Source: Pantoea agglomerans (lineage in GTDB: Bacteria; Pseudomonadota; Gammaproteobacteria; Enterobacterales; Enterobacteriaceae). From it: a DNA stretch of 64,000 nt. Shown piece after piece: positions 21,101 through 31,659 of the stretch (positions within the stretch are counted from its first letter, which is position 1; each line of letters opens with the position of its first letter). Where the stretch lies: positions 3,162,001 through 3,226,000 of the forward strand of contig NZ_CP090207.1 of assembly GCF_021397715.1 (NCBI RefSeq). Reading direction: 5' to 3'. The notes beneath the pieces are model-generated. The model ran no database searches. It saw nothing but the letters and a program-made list of their open reading frames with translations, and was not told where the DNA came from. A program made the position numbers and the translations under genes.

Positions 21101-22207
21101 TTACAACAACGTCTCCCCCTTCACCCGCGTCTCCCCTTCCCGCTGTTCCAGCGCAATATGATTCACCGCCGTGTGCTGCGCAATCAACGTCGCGAGCAGG
21201 GGCGAATGGCTGGTGATCCAGAGCTGACTGAACTCACTGGCTTCAGCGATTAAGCGTGCCAGCGCCGGCAGCAGATCTTCATGCAGGCTGTTCTCCGGCT
21301 CATTCAGCGCCATAAAGGCGGGTGGACGCGGGCTGAGCAGCGCCACCACCAGACAGAGAAACCGTAGCGTACCGTCAGAAAACTCAGCGCTTTCCAGCGG
21401 GCGCAGAATGCCACGTCGCGACATCAGCATCTGAAAACGACCGTTCTGGACCTCCACCTCAAACTGGCTGTCGGGAAAGGCCTGCGCCATCACCTCAAAC
21501 AACAGCTCTGAATGGCCGCGCTCCACAATGGTCGCCCACGCCGCCGCCAGATTACTGCCGTCATGCGCCAGCACCGGGGCCCGGACGCCAATCTGCGGCG
21601 CACGTATCGGTGAGCCAGGCCAGACCGCGAACTCATGATAGAAACGCCACTGCTGCAGACGTTCACGCAGCTGCGAAAGCTCCGGATAGCGATGCGGTTC
21701 GCCAAGCTGACCGAACAGCGACTCTTCGGGATGCAGCACCGCCGGATAAGCGACGCGTTCGCCCTCAACGTTGTGCAGAAAGGCGGTCTGATTTTCGCGC
21801 TGCATAATGCAGGCGGAAGGACGGCGCTGCTGACCGCTCAGCCAGAGTCGCTCCTGCTTCACCAACGGATCGAGATTGAACAGGCTGGTGACCAGCGGTT
21901 CGGGAAAGCCAATCTCCAGCTGGTAATCCATATCCTCCATCACCACCGCCAGCTCCAGCCGCTTTGGATCGTGTCGGCGATCGCCCCGGCGTAAGCCACC
22001 GGCCCACATCGCTTTCTGAATGCCGCCTTCGTCAGCCAGCGCCAGCGCCAGACGCCCGCTGGCCGCCTCATGCAGCAGCCGCACCGCTTTATAGAGGTTG
22101 GATTTACCGCAGCCGTTAGGGCCGCTGACCACATTGAGCTGCTGCAGCGGCAGCGTCAGATCACGAATCGATCGAAAGCCGCGTATCTGAATCTGTTCAA
22201 TCGCCAT
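21101..22207 (-). CDS. AAA ATPase of the RecF/OLD-like group
   Basis: This 368-residue ATPase has an SMC/RecF-type head: Walker A GPNGCGKS (residues 29-36), a middle insertion and the C-terminal Walker B/D-loop FMALNEPENSLHEDL with ITSHSPLL (switch His). There is no TOPRIM domain, unlike OLD nucleases, and no nuclease partner gene. It is absent from this place in E. coli K-12. The ATG at 22207 directly follows the T run of the cysS terminator and has no ribosome site, so its expression is unclear. A role in DNA transactions or defence is only inferred. Confidence 0.75.
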   Translation of the reverse strand: MAIEQIQIRGFRSIRDLTLPLQQLNVVSGPNGCGKSNLYKAVRLLHEAASGRLALALADEGGIQKAMWAGGLRRGDRRHDPKRLELAVVMEDMDYQLEIGFPEPLVTSLFNLDPLVKQERLWLSGQQRRPSACIMQRENQTAFLHNVEGERVAYPAVLHPEESLFGQLGEPHRYPELSQLRERLQQWRFYHEFAVWPGSPIRAPQIGVRAPVLAHDGSNLAAAWATIVERGHSELLFEVMAQAFPDSQFEVEVQNGRFQMLMSRRGILRPLESAEFSDGTLRFLCLVVALLSPRPPAFMALNEPENSLHEDLLPALARLIAEASEFSQLWITSHSPLLATLIAQHTAVNHIALEQREGETRVKGETLL

Positions 22208-22230
22208 AAAAAAAGGGCGATTGCTCGCCC
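22208..22230 (-). terminator. cysS terminator
   Basis: On the minus strand the perfect stem GGGCGA/TCGCCC with loop GCAA is followed by seven Ts, 9 bp after the cysS stop. The ATPase ATG begins at the next base. Confidence 0.85.
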
Positions 22231-22238
22231 TCTCCGGT

Positions 22239-23624
22239 TTATTTGCGGCGCCAGCTGGACCCCTGCGGTCCATCTTCAACGATCACGCCGAGCGCGTTGA
22301 GCTTGTCGCGGGCGATATCCGCCTGCGCCCAGTCTTTGGCGGCACGCGCATCGGCACGCGCTTTCACCCAATGTTCAATCTCTGCGACTTCTTCATCATT
22401 CACCTGCGCGCCACTTTGCAGGAACTGCTCCGGGTCCTGTTGCAGGATGCCCAGCACGTTGGCGATTTCACGCAGCTTCGCCGCCAGGCCATTCGCTGCG
22501 TCACGATCTTCACTTTTCAGGCGATTGACTTCACGCGCCATATCAAACAGCACCGAATAGGCTTCCGGCGTGTTGAAGTCATCATCCATGGCGGTGCGGA
22601 AACGTGTTTCAAACGCTTCGCCGCCCTGGGCAGGTACGCTGCTGTCGGTGTGGCGCAGCGCGGTGTAAAGACGCTCCAGCGCCGCACGCGCCTGATTCAG
22701 GTTATCTTCGCCGTAGTTCAGCTGGCTGCGATAGTGACCGGACATCAGGAAGTAACGCACGGTTTCAGCATCATAATGTTGCAGCACATCACGCACCGTG
22801 AAGAAGTTGCCAAGCGATTTCGACATCTTCTCGCGGTCAACCATCACCATGCCGGAGTGCATCCAGTAGTTGACGTAAGGGCCGTCATGGGCGCAGCTCG
22901 ACTGAGCGATCTCGTTTTCATGGTGCGGGAACATCAGATCGGAGCCGCCGCCGTGGATATCGAAATGGGTGCCGAGCTGTTTGCAGTTCATTGCCGAGCA
23001 CTCGATGTGCCAGCCGGGACGACCATTGCCCCACGGCGATGACCAGGCTGGCTCATCCGCTTTGGACATTTTCCACAGCACGAAGTCCATCGGGTTGCGC
23101 TTCACGTCGGCGACTTCAACCCGCGCGCCCGCCTGCAGCTGCTCCAGATCCTGACGGGACAGCGCGCCGTAATCGGTATCGCTAAGCACATCAAACATCA
23201 CGTCGCCATTGTCCGCCACATAAGCGTGACCGCGAGCGATCAGTGTTTCCACCAGCTCAATGATCTCAGCGATGTGGCGCGTGGCGCGTGGCTCCTGATC
23301 GGGCGGCAGAATGCCCAGCGCAGCGAAATCGTTGTGCATCTCACCAATCATCCGGTTGGTCAGGGTTTCGATGCTCTCGCCGTTTTCATTGGCACGCTTG
23401 ATAATTTTATCGTCGATGTCGGTGATGTTACGCACGTAGTCCAGCTGGTAGCCGAGGTAACGCAGATAGCGTGCCACCACGTCAAACGCCACGAACGTCC
23501 GCCCATGACCAATGTGACAGAGGTCATACACCGTGATGCCGCAAACATACATCCCGATTTTACCGGCATGAATGGGTCTGAATTCCTCTTTCTGTCGACT
23601 CAGGGTGTTATAAATCTTAAGCAT
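22239..23624 (-). CDS. cysS: Cysteinyl-tRNA synthetase
   Basis: This 461-residue class I synthetase loads cysteine on tRNA-Cys. Zinc ligand Cys28, the HIGH signature at 37-40 and KMSKS (in [10 protein letters not shown]) are present, as is the zinc-site block [15 protein letters not shown]. The length equals that of E. coli (461). I chose the ATG at 23624 ([10 protein letters not shown]); an upstream open frame has no family similarity. It is divergent from ppiB, as in E. coli. Confidence 0.97.
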   Translation of the reverse strand: MLKIYNTLSRQKEEFRPIHAGKIGMYVCGITVYDLCHIGHGRTFVAFDVVARYLRYLGYQLDYVRNITDIDDKIIKRANENGESIETLTNRMIGEMHNDFAALGILPPDQEPRATRHIAEIIELVETLIARGHAYVADNGDVMFDVLSDTDYGALSRQDLEQLQAGARVEVADVKRNPMDFVLWKMSKADEPAWSSPWGNGRPGWHIECSAMNCKQLGTHFDIHGGGSDLMFPHHENEIAQSSCAHDGPYVNYWMHSGMVMVDREKMSKSLGNFFTVRDVLQHYDAETVRYFLMSGHYRSQLNYGEDNLNQARAALERLYTALRHTDSSVPAQGGEAFETRFRTAMDDDFNTPEAYSVLFDMAREVNRLKSEDRDAANGLAAKLREIANVLGILQQDPEQFLQSGAQVNDEEVAEIEHWVKARADARAAKDWAQADIARDKLNALGVIVEDGPQGSSWRRK

Positions 23625-23836
23625 TGAACGGTTCCGTATTGGCGTGTGGTTGACACTTTTAAGTATCCAGACATTGTGCCGTATTTTTATCGCTCGCGCG
23701 ACGCAAAGCAAGCCAACTGCGCCGCGCTGCTGACGCGTCATCAGAAATTATGATATAAGAACGGTCGACAAAAAGAGGCACGCCAACCGATAAAGCGGCC
23801 TCAGCAACTGACGACAACCTTTACAGGACGACAATA

Positions 23837-24331
23837 ATGGTAACTTTCCAGACGAACCATGGCGATATCGTAATCAAAACCTTCGATGATAAAGCGCCGG
23901 CAACCGTAAAGAACTTCCTGGATTACTGCCGTGAAGGTTTCTACGACAACACCATTTTCCACCGGGTGATCAATGGTTTTATGATTCAGGGCGGCGGCTT
24001 CGAGCCGGGCATGAAGCAGAAAGCCACCAAAGATGAAATCCAGAACGAAGCCAACAATGGCCTGAAAAACACCAAAGGTACGCTGGCCATGGCACGTACC
24101 TCTGCGCCGCACTCTGCGACCGCACAGTTTTTCATCAACGTGGCTGACAATGACTTCCTGAACTTCCGTGACGAAAGCGTCCAGGGCTGGGGTTATTGTG
24201 TATTCGCCGAAGTGGTTGAAGGCATGGATGTGGTCGAGAAAATCAAGGGCGTTTCTACTGGCCGCAGCGGCATGCACCAGGATGTGCCGAAAGATGACGT
24301 GATCATCCAGAAAGTGACCGTCAGCGAGTAA
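23837..24331 (+). CDS. ppiB: Peptidyl-prolyl isomerase B (cytoplasmic cyclophilin)
   Basis: This 164-residue cyclophilin speeds cis-trans isomerisation at proline. The catalytic region [15 protein letters not shown], with Arg in FHRV, and [15 protein letters not shown] are typical. It lacks a signal peptide, so it acts in the cytoplasm. Its stop overlaps the lpxH start by one base (TAATG), so the two are translated together. Confidence 0.97.
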   Translation: MVTFQTNHGDIVIKTFDDKAPATVKNFLDYCREGFYDNTIFHRVINGFMIQGGGFEPGMKQKATKDEIQNEANNGLKNTKGTLAMARTSAPHSATAQFFINVADNDFLNFRDESVQGWGYCVFAEVVEGMDVVEKIKGVSTGRSGMHQDVPKDDVIIQKVTVSE

Positions 24332-25047
24332 TGTCGCGTACCCTGTTTATCGCAGACCTCCATCTGTGTCAGGAAGAACCGGCGATCACCGCCGGTTTTC
24401 TGCATTTTTTACAGCGCGAAGCGCCACACTGCGACGCGCTCTATATTCTTGGCGATCTGTTTGAAGCCTGGATTGGTGACGACGATCCGAATCCGCTGCA
24501 TCAGCAGGTCGCCAGCGCCCTGCGCGCCCTCTCCGTTCCGATCTACTTTATTCACGGCAATCGCGATTTCCTGATCGGTCAGCGCTTCGCCCGCGCCAGC
24601 GGGATGACGCTGCTGCCTGAAGAACAGGTGCTGACGCTCTACGGCCACCGCCTGCTGATCATGCACGGCGATACGCTCTGCACCGACGACGCCGGCTATC
24701 TGCGTTTTCGCGCTAAAGTCCATAACCGGTGGATTCAGCGGCTGTTTCTTGCGCTGCCACTGTCGCTGCGTAAACGCATCGCCGCCCGGATGCGTGCCGA
24801 CAGCAAACAGGCCAATCAGCATAAATCCATCTCCATCATGGATGTGAACCACGAGGCGGTGACCGCCACTATGCTGCGCCAGCAGGTACGTCTGCTGATC
24901 CACGGCCATACCCACCGTCCGGCCATTCATCAGCTGACGCTACAGGATGAAACCGCGCAGCGCGCGGTACTGGGTGCCTGGCACAGCCGGGGATCGATGA
25001 TTCAGCTCGACGCCAGCGGCATTCAGCTGATCGATTTCGACTTTTAA
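24331..25047 (+). CDS. lpxH: UDP-2,3-diacylglucosamine pyrophosphatase LpxH
   Basis: This lipid A pathway enzyme cleaves UDP-2,3-diacylglucosamine to lipid X and UMP at the inner membrane face. Metal-binding motifs of the calcineurin-like fold are D9-x-H11, [19 protein letters not shown] and HGHTHRP. The length is 238 (E. coli 240). The start shares a base with ppiB. Confidence 0.96.
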   Translation: MSRTLFIADLHLCQEEPAITAGFLHFLQREAPHCDALYILGDLFEAWIGDDDPNPLHQQVASALRALSVPIYFIHGNRDFLIGQRFARASGMTLLPEEQVLTLYGHRLLIMHGDTLCTDDAGYLRFRAKVHNRWIQRLFLALPLSLRKRIAARMRADSKQANQHKSISIMDVNHEAVTATMLRQQVRLLIHGHTHRPAIHQLTLQDETAQRAVLGAWHSRGSMIQLDASGIQLIDFDF

Positions 25048-25076
25048 TCGTCGGGAAAATCCGCCCCTTTCGCCCG

Positions 25077-25092
25077 ACGCAACCGTTTTCCT
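25077..25092 (+). promoter_or_regulatory. PurR operator of purEK
   Basis: ACGCAACCGTTTTCCT matches the PurR box upstream of purE in E. coli (consensus ACGCAAACGTTTTCGT) and lies 86 bp before the purE ATG. PurR with hypoxanthine or guanine should repress purEK here. Confidence 0.85.
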
Positions 25093-25177
25093 TGCTCGCT
25101 TCTCATGCTATTCTCTGTGCCCTTCAAAACCTGTCCGCCCGGCCAGGTCTGTTTGTTCATTCACAGGAGTTGACCGC

Positions 25178-25687
25178 ATGTCATCCAACGCCGCCCCGGC
25201 CCGCATCGCGATTGTTATGGGTTCTAAAAGTGACTGGTCCACCATGCAGTTCACTGCAGAAATCCTTACCAGCCTGGACGTGCCCTTCCATGTTGAAGTG
25301 GTCTCCGCACACCGTACGCCAGATAAACTGTTCAGCTTTGCCGAAACCGCTGCTGACCAGGGTTTTCAGGTCATTATTGCTGGCGCGGGTGGCGCGGCAC
25401 ATCTGCCGGGTATGCTGGCGGCTAAAACCCTGCTGCCGGTACTGGGCGTGCCGGTACAGAGCGCCGCGCTGAGCGGCGTCGATAGCCTCTATTCGATTGT
25501 GCAGATGCCGCGCGGGATTCCGGTCGGTACGCTGGCGATCGGCAAAGCTGGTGCCGCCAATGCCGCACTGCTGGCGGCGCAGATTCTGGCAATTCACGAC
25601 GGCGCGCTGGCATCACGGTTGGCGAACTGGCGTCAGAGCCAGACCGATGAGGTGCTGAATCATCCCGATCCGCGGGAGGACGCATGA
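25178..25687 (+). CDS. purE: N5-CAIR mutase (PurE)
   Basis: This 169-residue enzyme turns N5-carboxyaminoimidazole ribonucleotide into CAIR in purine synthesis. The glycine-rich phosphate loop GSKSDWSTM is near the start, followed by [13 protein letters not shown] and [11 protein letters not shown], the CAIR site. An AGGAG ribosome site precedes the ATG. Overlap with purK by four bases (ATGA) shows a coupled operon. Confidence 0.97.
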   Translation: MSSNAAPARIAIVMGSKSDWSTMQFTAEILTSLDVPFHVEVVSAHRTPDKLFSFAETAADQGFQVIIAGAGGAAHLPGMLAAKTLLPVLGVPVQSAALSGVDSLYSIVQMPRGIPVGTLAIGKAGAANAALLAAQILAIHDGALASRLANWRQSQTDEVLNHPDPREDA

Positions 25688-26748
25688 AGCCGGTTTGCGT
25701 ACTCGGTAACGGTCAGTTAGGCCGTATGCTGCGTCAGGCGGGTGAACCGCTGGGGATTGCGGTCTATCCGGTGGGTCTGGATGCCGATCCGGCTGCCCTG
25801 CCGATGGCCGACAGCGTCATCACCGCCGAAATCGAGCGCTGGCCGGAAACCGCGCTGACGCGTGAACTGGCGAGCCACCCGGCGTTTGTGAACCGCGAGA
25901 TTTTTCCGCGTCTGGCCGATCGCTTTACTCAGAAACAGCTGCTGGATCAGCTCCATCTTGCGACTGCGCCTTGGCAGTTGCTGGCCGACCAAAGCGAATG
26001 GCCGTCAGTGTTTGACTCGCTCGGCGAACTGGCGATTGTGAAACGCCGCACCGGCGGCTATGACGGTCGCGGCCAGTGGCGTCTGCGCGCCGGTGAAACC
26101 GATGCGTTGCCGGAAGAGTGCTATGGCGAATGCATCGTCGAACAGGGAATTAATTTCTCCGGCGAAGTGTCGCTGGTCGGTGCGCGCGGTCACGATGGTG
26201 GCACGGTGTTCTATCCGCTGACCCACAACCTGCATCAGGATGGCATTCTGCGCACCAGCGTGGCGTGGCCGGTGGCGGATCAGGCCCGGCAGCAGCAGGC
26301 GGAAGCGATGCTGAGCGCCATCATGCAGGAACTGAACTACGTCGGCGTAATGGCGATGGAGTGTTTTGTCACGCCGGACGGTCTGCTGATTAATGAACTG
26401 GCGCCGCGCGTTCACAACAGCGGTCACTGGACGCAGAATGGCGCCTCGATCAGCCAGTTTGAACTGCATCTGCGGGCAATTCTGGGGCTGCCGTTGCCAC
26501 AGCCGGTGGTGTTTGCGCCGTCGGTGATGGTCAATCTGATTGGCACCGCCGTGAACATTGACTGGTTGCAGCAGCCGCTGGTGCATCTGCACTGGTATGA
26601 CAAAGAGGTGCGTCCGGGCCGTAAGGTCGGGCATCTTAACCTGACCGACGGTGATACCGCGCGGCTCAGGGCGGCCCTTAACGCGCTGGTGCCACAGCTA
26701 CCGGAAGAGTACGCCAGCGGTATCGCCTGGGCGGTTGAGAAACTGTAA
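25684..26748 (+). CDS. purK: N5-CAIR synthetase (PurK)
   Basis: This 354-residue ATP-grasp enzyme makes N5-CAIR from AIR, bicarbonate and ATP, the substrate of PurE. Visible features are [19 protein letters not shown], the ATP site [13 protein letters not shown] and the metal site [13 protein letters not shown]. The length is the same as in E. coli (355). Downstream are a REP-like palindrome (CCGCCTG to CAGGCGG, 26757-26785) and the inverted-repeat element. Confidence 0.97.
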   Translation: MKPVCVLGNGQLGRMLRQAGEPLGIAVYPVGLDADPAALPMADSVITAEIERWPETALTRELASHPAFVNREIFPRLADRFTQKQLLDQLHLATAPWQLLADQSEWPSVFDSLGELAIVKRRTGGYDGRGQWRLRAGETDALPEECYGECIVEQGINFSGEVSLVGARGHDGGTVFYPLTHNLHQDGILRTSVAWPVADQARQQQAEAMLSAIMQELNYVGVMAMECFVTPDGLLINELAPRVHNSGHWTQNGASISQFELHLRAILGLPLPQPVVFAPSVMVNLIGTAVNIDWLQQPLVHLHWYDKEVRPGRKVGHLNLTDGDTARLRAALNALVPQLPEEYASGIAWAVEKL

Positions 26749-26828
26749 TCTCCGCACCGCCTGCTGATGGCTTTATCAGGCGGCTGAGCGCGATGGCGCA
26801 GTTCCCGGTAAGTCAGAGGCAGACGCCG

Positions 26829-26986
26829 GTCACGGGAAACGATCGCAAAAACGCAAAAACGGCATCCCTGCCAGCCCGCCACGCACCACTGCGCACCTCA
26901 TCCCTGAGGTGCGCCCGTTGCCGGGCCAATGCGTTGCGGCGTTCTTATCCAGGCGGCGTGACGCTTTGCTCTGCGTTTCCCGTTAC
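26829..26986. repeat. Inverted-repeat element, copy A
   Basis: The element is an imperfect palindrome of about 158 bp. The outer arms GTCACGGGAAACG (left) and GTAACGGGAAACG (right, reverse strand) match, and a ten-pair central hairpin GCGCACCTCA-TCCC-TGAGGTGCGC lies at 26891-26914. The stretch from about 26892 to 26970 is about 90 percent identical to 43944-44015. It fills most of the 333 bp gap between purK and ybbP, which holds no gene. Confidence 0.8.
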
Positions 26987-27081
26987 CCGCTTGCTGGTTC
27001 TGGCTGCGATCGGGAAGACGACCGGATGCTGACGACATGCGATCTGGAGGAGGATTAAACTCAGCCCTTCCTTATGCCGCA

Positions 27082-29499
27082 TCATGCCGCATCAAACTTC
27101 CTGAACAGCGCTTTGCCTTTCAGTAACCGCACGCCAAGCCAGCCCCCGCACAGCGACAACAACAACGCGCCGCACAGCGGTAACGCCAGCCACAGCGTCC
27201 AGTCAGGCTGCCACGGAAAATCAAAGATCTTGCGCTGCAATCCCCACAGCGCCGCTTCCGCGCCAATCGCCGCGGCGACCCCGGAAACCACGCCAAGCAG
27301 GGCAAACTCGCACCATAAGGTGGTGCGCAGCAGCCGTTTACTGGCGCCCAGCGTCCGGTACACCACCAGTTCCTGACGCCGCTGACGCATCCCGACCTGA
27401 ATCTGCGCCAGCAACAGCAGCACGCCGCAGGCGGTCACCAGGATCACCATAATCTCCAGCGCCTGACTGACCTGCGCCAGCACCTGGCCGATCTGCCGCA
27501 TGATACTGCCGATATCCAGCAGACTCAGCGCCGGGAAGCTACGGTTCAGCTCCGCCAGTAATGCCGGATTGGCCTCCATACGGAAGCTGGTGAGCCAGGT
27601 CTGCGGCTGGCTATCCAGCGCGCCCGGCGGGAAGATAAAGAAGAAATTCGGCTTCAGGCTCTCCCAGTCCACTTTACGCAGGCTGGTGATTCTGGCGCTG
27701 AATTTTTGCGTATCGCCATCAAAGGTCAGGGTATCACCGAGTTTCAGCCCTAAGCGATTCGCCAGCTCCGCCTCCATCGAGACCTCGCCCGCTTTCGGCG
27801 GCCAGCGACCGGCAACCAGCGGATTATGATCCGGCCGCTCCGCCAGCGCGGTGAGGTTAAGTTCACGGTTGAGAGCGTTATCCCGCGTCGGATCGGCCGG
27901 TTTGCCATTGAGTTCGCTGAGCCGCACCCGCGCTATCGGGTAGAAGGTTTCGGGTTTGATCTGATGAGACTGCAGGAAATCGCGCACCTGCGGCACCTGA
28001 TCCGCCGTCATATTCAGCAGGAAGAAGTTCGGACTGTCGGCCGGTAGCTGCTGCTGCCAGCGATCCAGCAGATCGCCACGCATCACCAGCAGCAGCGCCA
28101 GCAGCATAAACGACAGCGAAAAGGCGGAGAGCTGACTCAGCGTGATGCCCGGCTGACGCAGCAGGCGGTTGATCGCCAGCCGTAATGCCAGGTTGCGCAC
28201 CACCAGCCGACGCAGCAGCAGCAGCGTGCCCCAGCCCAGCAACGACAGCAGTCCGGCCAGCACCACCACGCCTGCCAGCAGCGCCCACAGCATTTTACTG
28301 CCGCCTACCAGCAGCGCCAGCAGCCCCACCACCACCGCAGCCATCAGCGGAATATAGATTTTCAGCGGCCACAGGTTAGCGACCGCATCACGCCGCAGCA
28401 CCCGCAACGGCTGCGTCGCCAGCAGCAGGCGATAAGGCCGCAGCCCCACCAGCAGCGAGATAACGAACAGCGAGCCAACCGCCCAGACCCACGGCCAGAC
28501 GCTGGCCGCCGGTAAGCTGGCCGGCAGCACCGGTTTCAGCATCGCCATCAGTACCGCTTCAACCGCCTGGCCCAGCAGGCTGCCTGCTATCGCCGCCAGC
28601 AGCAGCACCGCCAGCCACTGACCGATAATCAACTTCTGCAACGCCCCCTGAGTGGCCCCCAGCGTCTTCAGCACCGCCACCAGATCGTAGCGACTGCGGC
28701 AATAGTGGCTCATGGCCACTGCCACCGCGGCAATCGCCAGCATCAGGGTCAGCAGCGCAGATAACAGCAGGAACTGTTGTGCCCGCTGCATCGAACGTCC
28801 CAGCGCATCCTCTGAGTTTTCCACGCTGATCCAGCGCTGGTCAGCTTTGATCTGCGGCTCTATCCAGCGGTCATAACGCGCCAGCTGCTCCGGGTTACCG
28901 GAAAATTTGTAGCGCCAGCTGATACGGCTGCCGGGCTGAATCGCTCCGGTTTTTGCCGCGTCCGCCAGGTTGATCAGCAGCCGCGGTGCCATCTCAAACG
29001 GGTTAAAACCGCCGTCCGGCTCCTGAATCACTTCACCGGCAATCCGTAGCTGAGTATCGCCCACCTCAAGCAGATCGCCGACCTTGAGATTGAGCAACGC
29101 CATCAGCCGCGGTGCCGCCAGCGCGGTGCCCGCCTGCGGCTTCAGATCCGCGGGTTGGGTCTGCAACGTGCCAAACATCGGATAGCGATCATCCACCGCC
29201 TTCACGGCTGCCAGCTGCGGCGTCTGATCGGCAAAGGTCATGGTCATAAAGGTTAGCTGCCGGCTGACCGTCAACCCGGTTTCCCGCGCTTTCTCCAGCC
29301 ACGCCTCCGGCGCCGTATCACTGCTGCGCAGCGTCCGGTCGCCCGCCATAAAATCACGGCTCTGCTGGCTGAGGCCTTTCTCCATCCGATCGCTGATCGA
29401 CCCCAGCGCCAGCACGCAGGCCACCGCCAGCGTCAACGCCAGCCAGACAATTAACAGCGAGGGCGAGCGCCACTCGCGCCAGAACCAGCGCCAGATCAT
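27082..29499 (-). CDS. ybbP: YbbP, FtsX-like ABC permease
   Basis: This 805-residue membrane protein of the MacB/LolC-type permease superfamily resembles E. coli YbbP (804). About ten transmembrane helices are seen: one at the N-terminus, a block near residues 255-480, and three near the C-terminus (MVILVTACGVLLLLAQIQVG). A large periplasmic domain lies between helices 1 and 2. I chose the ATG at 29499 with a GGAGG ribosome site; it overlaps the ybbA stop as ATGA. It probably forms an exporter or mechanotransmission complex with YbbA. Confidence 0.93.
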   Translation of the reverse strand: MIWRWFWREWRSPSLLIVWLALTLAVACVLALGSISDRMEKGLSQQSRDFMAGDRTLRSSDTAPEAWLEKARETGLTVSRQLTFMTMTFADQTPQLAAVKAVDDRYPMFGTLQTQPADLKPQAGTALAAPRLMALLNLKVGDLLEVGDTQLRIAGEVIQEPDGGFNPFEMAPRLLINLADAAKTGAIQPGSRISWRYKFSGNPEQLARYDRWIEPQIKADQRWISVENSEDALGRSMQRAQQFLLLSALLTLMLAIAAVAVAMSHYCRSRYDLVAVLKTLGATQGALQKLIIGQWLAVLLLAAIAGSLLGQAVEAVLMAMLKPVLPASLPAASVWPWVWAVGSLFVISLLVGLRPYRLLLATQPLRVLRRDAVANLWPLKIYIPLMAAVVVGLLALLVGGSKMLWALLAGVVVLAGLLSLLGWGTLLLLRRLVVRNLALRLAINRLLRQPGITLSQLSAFSLSFMLLALLLVMRGDLLDRWQQQLPADSPNFFLLNMTADQVPQVRDFLQSHQIKPETFYPIARVRLSELNGKPADPTRDNALNRELNLTALAERPDHNPLVAGRWPPKAGEVSMEAELANRLGLKLGDTLTFDGDTQKFSARITSLRKVDWESLKPNFFFIFPPGALDSQPQTWLTSFRMEANPALLAELNRSFPALSLLDIGSIMRQIGQVLAQVSQALEIMVILVTACGVLLLLAQIQVGMRQRRQELVVYRTLGASKRLLRTTLWCEFALLGVVSGVAAAIGAEAALWGLQRKIFDFPWQPDWTLWLALPLCGALLLSLCGGWLGVRLLKGKALFRKFDAA

Positions 29500-30182
29500 T
29501 GCTCCTCCCATAATTTACCGTCACGCAGCCGCAGGCGACGATCGCAGCGCGCCGCCAGTTGCTCATCGTGGGTGACCAGAATCAGGGTGGTGGCAAAATC
29601 GCGGTTCAGCGAAAACAGCAGGTCGGCGATGCGATCGCCGGTTTTGCGGTCAAGATTGCCGGTCGGCTCATCGGCAAACAGCAGGCCTGGACGGCCACTG
29701 AAGGCACGCGCCAGCGCCACACGCTGCTGCTCGCCGCCGGAAAGCTGCGCCGGCAGATGGTGCAGACGCTCACCCAGCCCGAGCAGCGTCAACAGTTCCC
29801 GCGCCTGCTCGCGGCTCTGACGATCGCTGTCACCCCGCAGCAGCGACGGCAGTTGCACATTTTCCAGCGCATTCAGGGTCGGCACCAGCATAAAAGACTG
29901 AAAGACAAACCCGACCTGGCGAGCGCGTAACGCCGCACGCTGCTCTTCATTCATCTGGTGCAGCGGCTGGCCCAGCAGATGAACCTCACCGCTGCTACCA
30001 TCGTCCAGCCCGGCCAGAATCCCCAGCAGGGTTGACTTACCGGAGCCCGACTCGCCGATCAGCGCGATGGTCTCGGCTGGTTTGACAACTAACTCAACTC
30101 CGGTAAGGATGGTTAACTGATGCTCTCCCTGACCGACGGATTTAGTAAGATGATGAACTTCAACAATGTTTTCCGCTGGCAT
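29496..30182 (-). CDS. ybbA: YbbA, ABC transporter ATPase
   Basis: This 228-residue ATPase of the LolD/MacB type has Walker A GESGSGKST (43-51), a Q-loop, signature LSGGEQQR and Walker B LLFADEP. It drives YbbP. Its 5' end overlaps the divergent tesA gene by 33 bp, as in E. coli, where the unit is linked to cell-envelope acyl metabolism by position only. Confidence 0.94.
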   Translation of the reverse strand: MPAENIVEVHHLTKSVGQGEHQLTILTGVELVVKPAETIALIGESGSGKSTLLGILAGLDDGSSGEVHLLGQPLHQMNEEQRAALRARQVGFVFQSFMLVPTLNALENVQLPSLLRGDSDRQSREQARELLTLLGLGERLHHLPAQLSGGEQQRVALARAFSGRPGLLFADEPTGNLDRKTGDRIADLLFSLNRDFATTLILVTHDEQLAARCDRRLRLRDGKLWEEQ

Positions 30183-30776
30183 TATCCCTTCCTGTTATTG
30201 ATTCTTTTGCTGGTGTCGCGTTTTGCCGCCGCTGACACCCTGATGGTACTGGGCGACAGCCTGAGCGCCGGATACCGGATGTCTGCGACTGCGGCCTGGC
30301 CGAGCCTGCTGGATAAGCAGTGGCAACAGCAGCCCAGAGTGATCAACGCCAGCATCAGCGGCGATACCGCCGCACAAGGACTGGCGCGTTTGCCGGCGCT
30401 ATTAAAGCAGCATCAGCCGCAATGGGTGTTAATCGAATTGGGCGGTAACGACGGTCTGCGTGGTTTCCCGCCCGCTGATATCGCGCAAAATCTGCGTAAA
30501 GTGATCGACGATGTTAAAGCCGCCAACGCGAAGCCGCTGCTGATGCAGATTCGGCTGCCGGCCAATTACGGACGCCGCTATACCGAGGCGTTCAGCGGTA
30601 TCTATCCTGATTTAGCGCAGCAGTACAATATTCCGCTGGTGCCCTTTTTCATGGAGCAGGTCTATCTGAAGCCGGAGTGGATGCAGCAGGACGGTATTCA
30701 TCCCAATCCGGATGCGCAATCTTTTATTGCGCAGCTGATGGCAAAAGAGCTGGCTCCCTTAGTTAAGCAGCCGTAG
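30150..30776 (+). CDS. tesA: Thioesterase I / lysophospholipase L1 (TesA)
   Basis: This periplasmic SGNH hydrolase cleaves acyl-CoA, lysophospholipids and some esters. A signal peptide (MMNFNNVFRW to RFAAA) ends before DTLMVLGDS. The SGNH blocks are GDSLSAGYR (Ser), GGND and DGIHPN (Asp, His). The start MMNF at 30150 matches E. coli TesA; the first residues lie inside the ybbA 5' end on the other strand. Length 208 equals that of E. coli. Confidence 0.96.
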   Translation: MMNFNNVFRWHYPFLLLILLLVSRFAAADTLMVLGDSLSAGYRMSATAAWPSLLDKQWQQQPRVINASISGDTAAQGLARLPALLKQHQPQWVLIELGGNDGLRGFPPADIAQNLRKVIDDVKAANAKPLLMQIRLPANYGRRYTEAFSGIYPDLAQQYNIPLVPFFMEQVYLKPEWMQQDGIHPNPDAQSFIAQLMAKELAPLVKQP

Positions 30777-30806
30777 CGCGAACAGGCGTGCAAAAAGGGT
30801 AAAGAA

Positions 30807-31580
30807 ATGCAAAAAACCATCCTGATAACAGGTTGTTCCAGCGGTATTGGTCTGGTGGCGGCGCACGATTTACAGGCGCGCGGCTACCGGGTGATCGCCG
30901 CCTGCCGCAAGGCGGATGATGTGGCGCGCATGGAGACGCTGGGTTTTATCGGACTGCAGCTGGATCTCGACGATCCACACAGCGTCGATCACGCTGCCGA
31001 TAAGGTCATCGCGCTCAGCGATAACTGTCTCGCCGGCCTGTTTAATAATGCCGGTTTTGGTCTTTATGGACCGTTACGCACCCTCTCTCGTCAGCAGCTG
31101 GAGCAGCAGTTTTCCAGTAACTTTTTCGGCGTTCATCAGCTGACGCTGCGGCTGATCCCCGCGCTGGCGGCCAGCGGCGATGGCCGGATTATTAATACCA
31201 GTTCGGTGCTCGGGCTGATCTCGACGCCGGGCCGGGGCGCGTACGCCGCCAGTAAGTATGCGCTGGAAGCCTGGAGCGATGCGCTGCGGCTGGAGCTGCG
31301 GAGCAGTCAGATCCGCGTCAGCCTGATTGAACCGGGCCCGATTAACACCCGTTTCACCGATAATGTGACCCAGGGCGAGCAGGATAAGCCGGTGCGCAAT
31401 CCGGGCATTGCCGCGCGCTTTACGCTGCCACCGGAGGCCATTCTGCCTAAACTTCGTCATGCACTCGAGAGTAAACATCCACGTTTACGCTATCCGGTGA
31501 CGCTGGTCGCACATGCCATGAGCCTGTTGAAACGCTTGTTGCCAGGCTGGATGCTGGATCGCATTTTGCGCAGTCATTAA
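30807..31580 (+). CDS. ybbO: YbbO, short-chain dehydrogenase
   Basis: This 257-residue SDR protein has the NADP(H) motif TGCSSGIG (residues 8-15), NNAG and the catalytic YAASK. E. coli YbbO reduces fatty aldehydes. The C-terminal helix is hydrophobic. It follows tesA after 30 bp with an AAAG-rich ribosome site, as in E. coli. Confidence 0.92.
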   Translation: MQKTILITGCSSGIGLVAAHDLQARGYRVIAACRKADDVARMETLGFIGLQLDLDDPHSVDHAADKVIALSDNCLAGLFNNAGFGLYGPLRTLSRQQLEQQFSSNFFGVHQLTLRLIPALAASGDGRIINTSSVLGLISTPGRGAYAASKYALEAWSDALRLELRSSQIRVSLIEPGPINTRFTDNVTQGEQDKPVRNPGIAARFTLPPEAILPKLRHALESKHPRLRYPVTLVAHAMSLLKRLLPGWMLDRILRSH

Positions 31581-31659
31581 GCGCCCGGCCTGATTAGAAC
31601 TTGAAGCGCGGCCAGTCGGCCCCATATTCTTTAAACACTTTTTGCAAAGAGACTTCTCC

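Noticed and set aside
22221..23042. 273-codon plus frame over cysS
   Set aside because: Shadow of GC-rich cysS codons on the other strand; no ribosome site.
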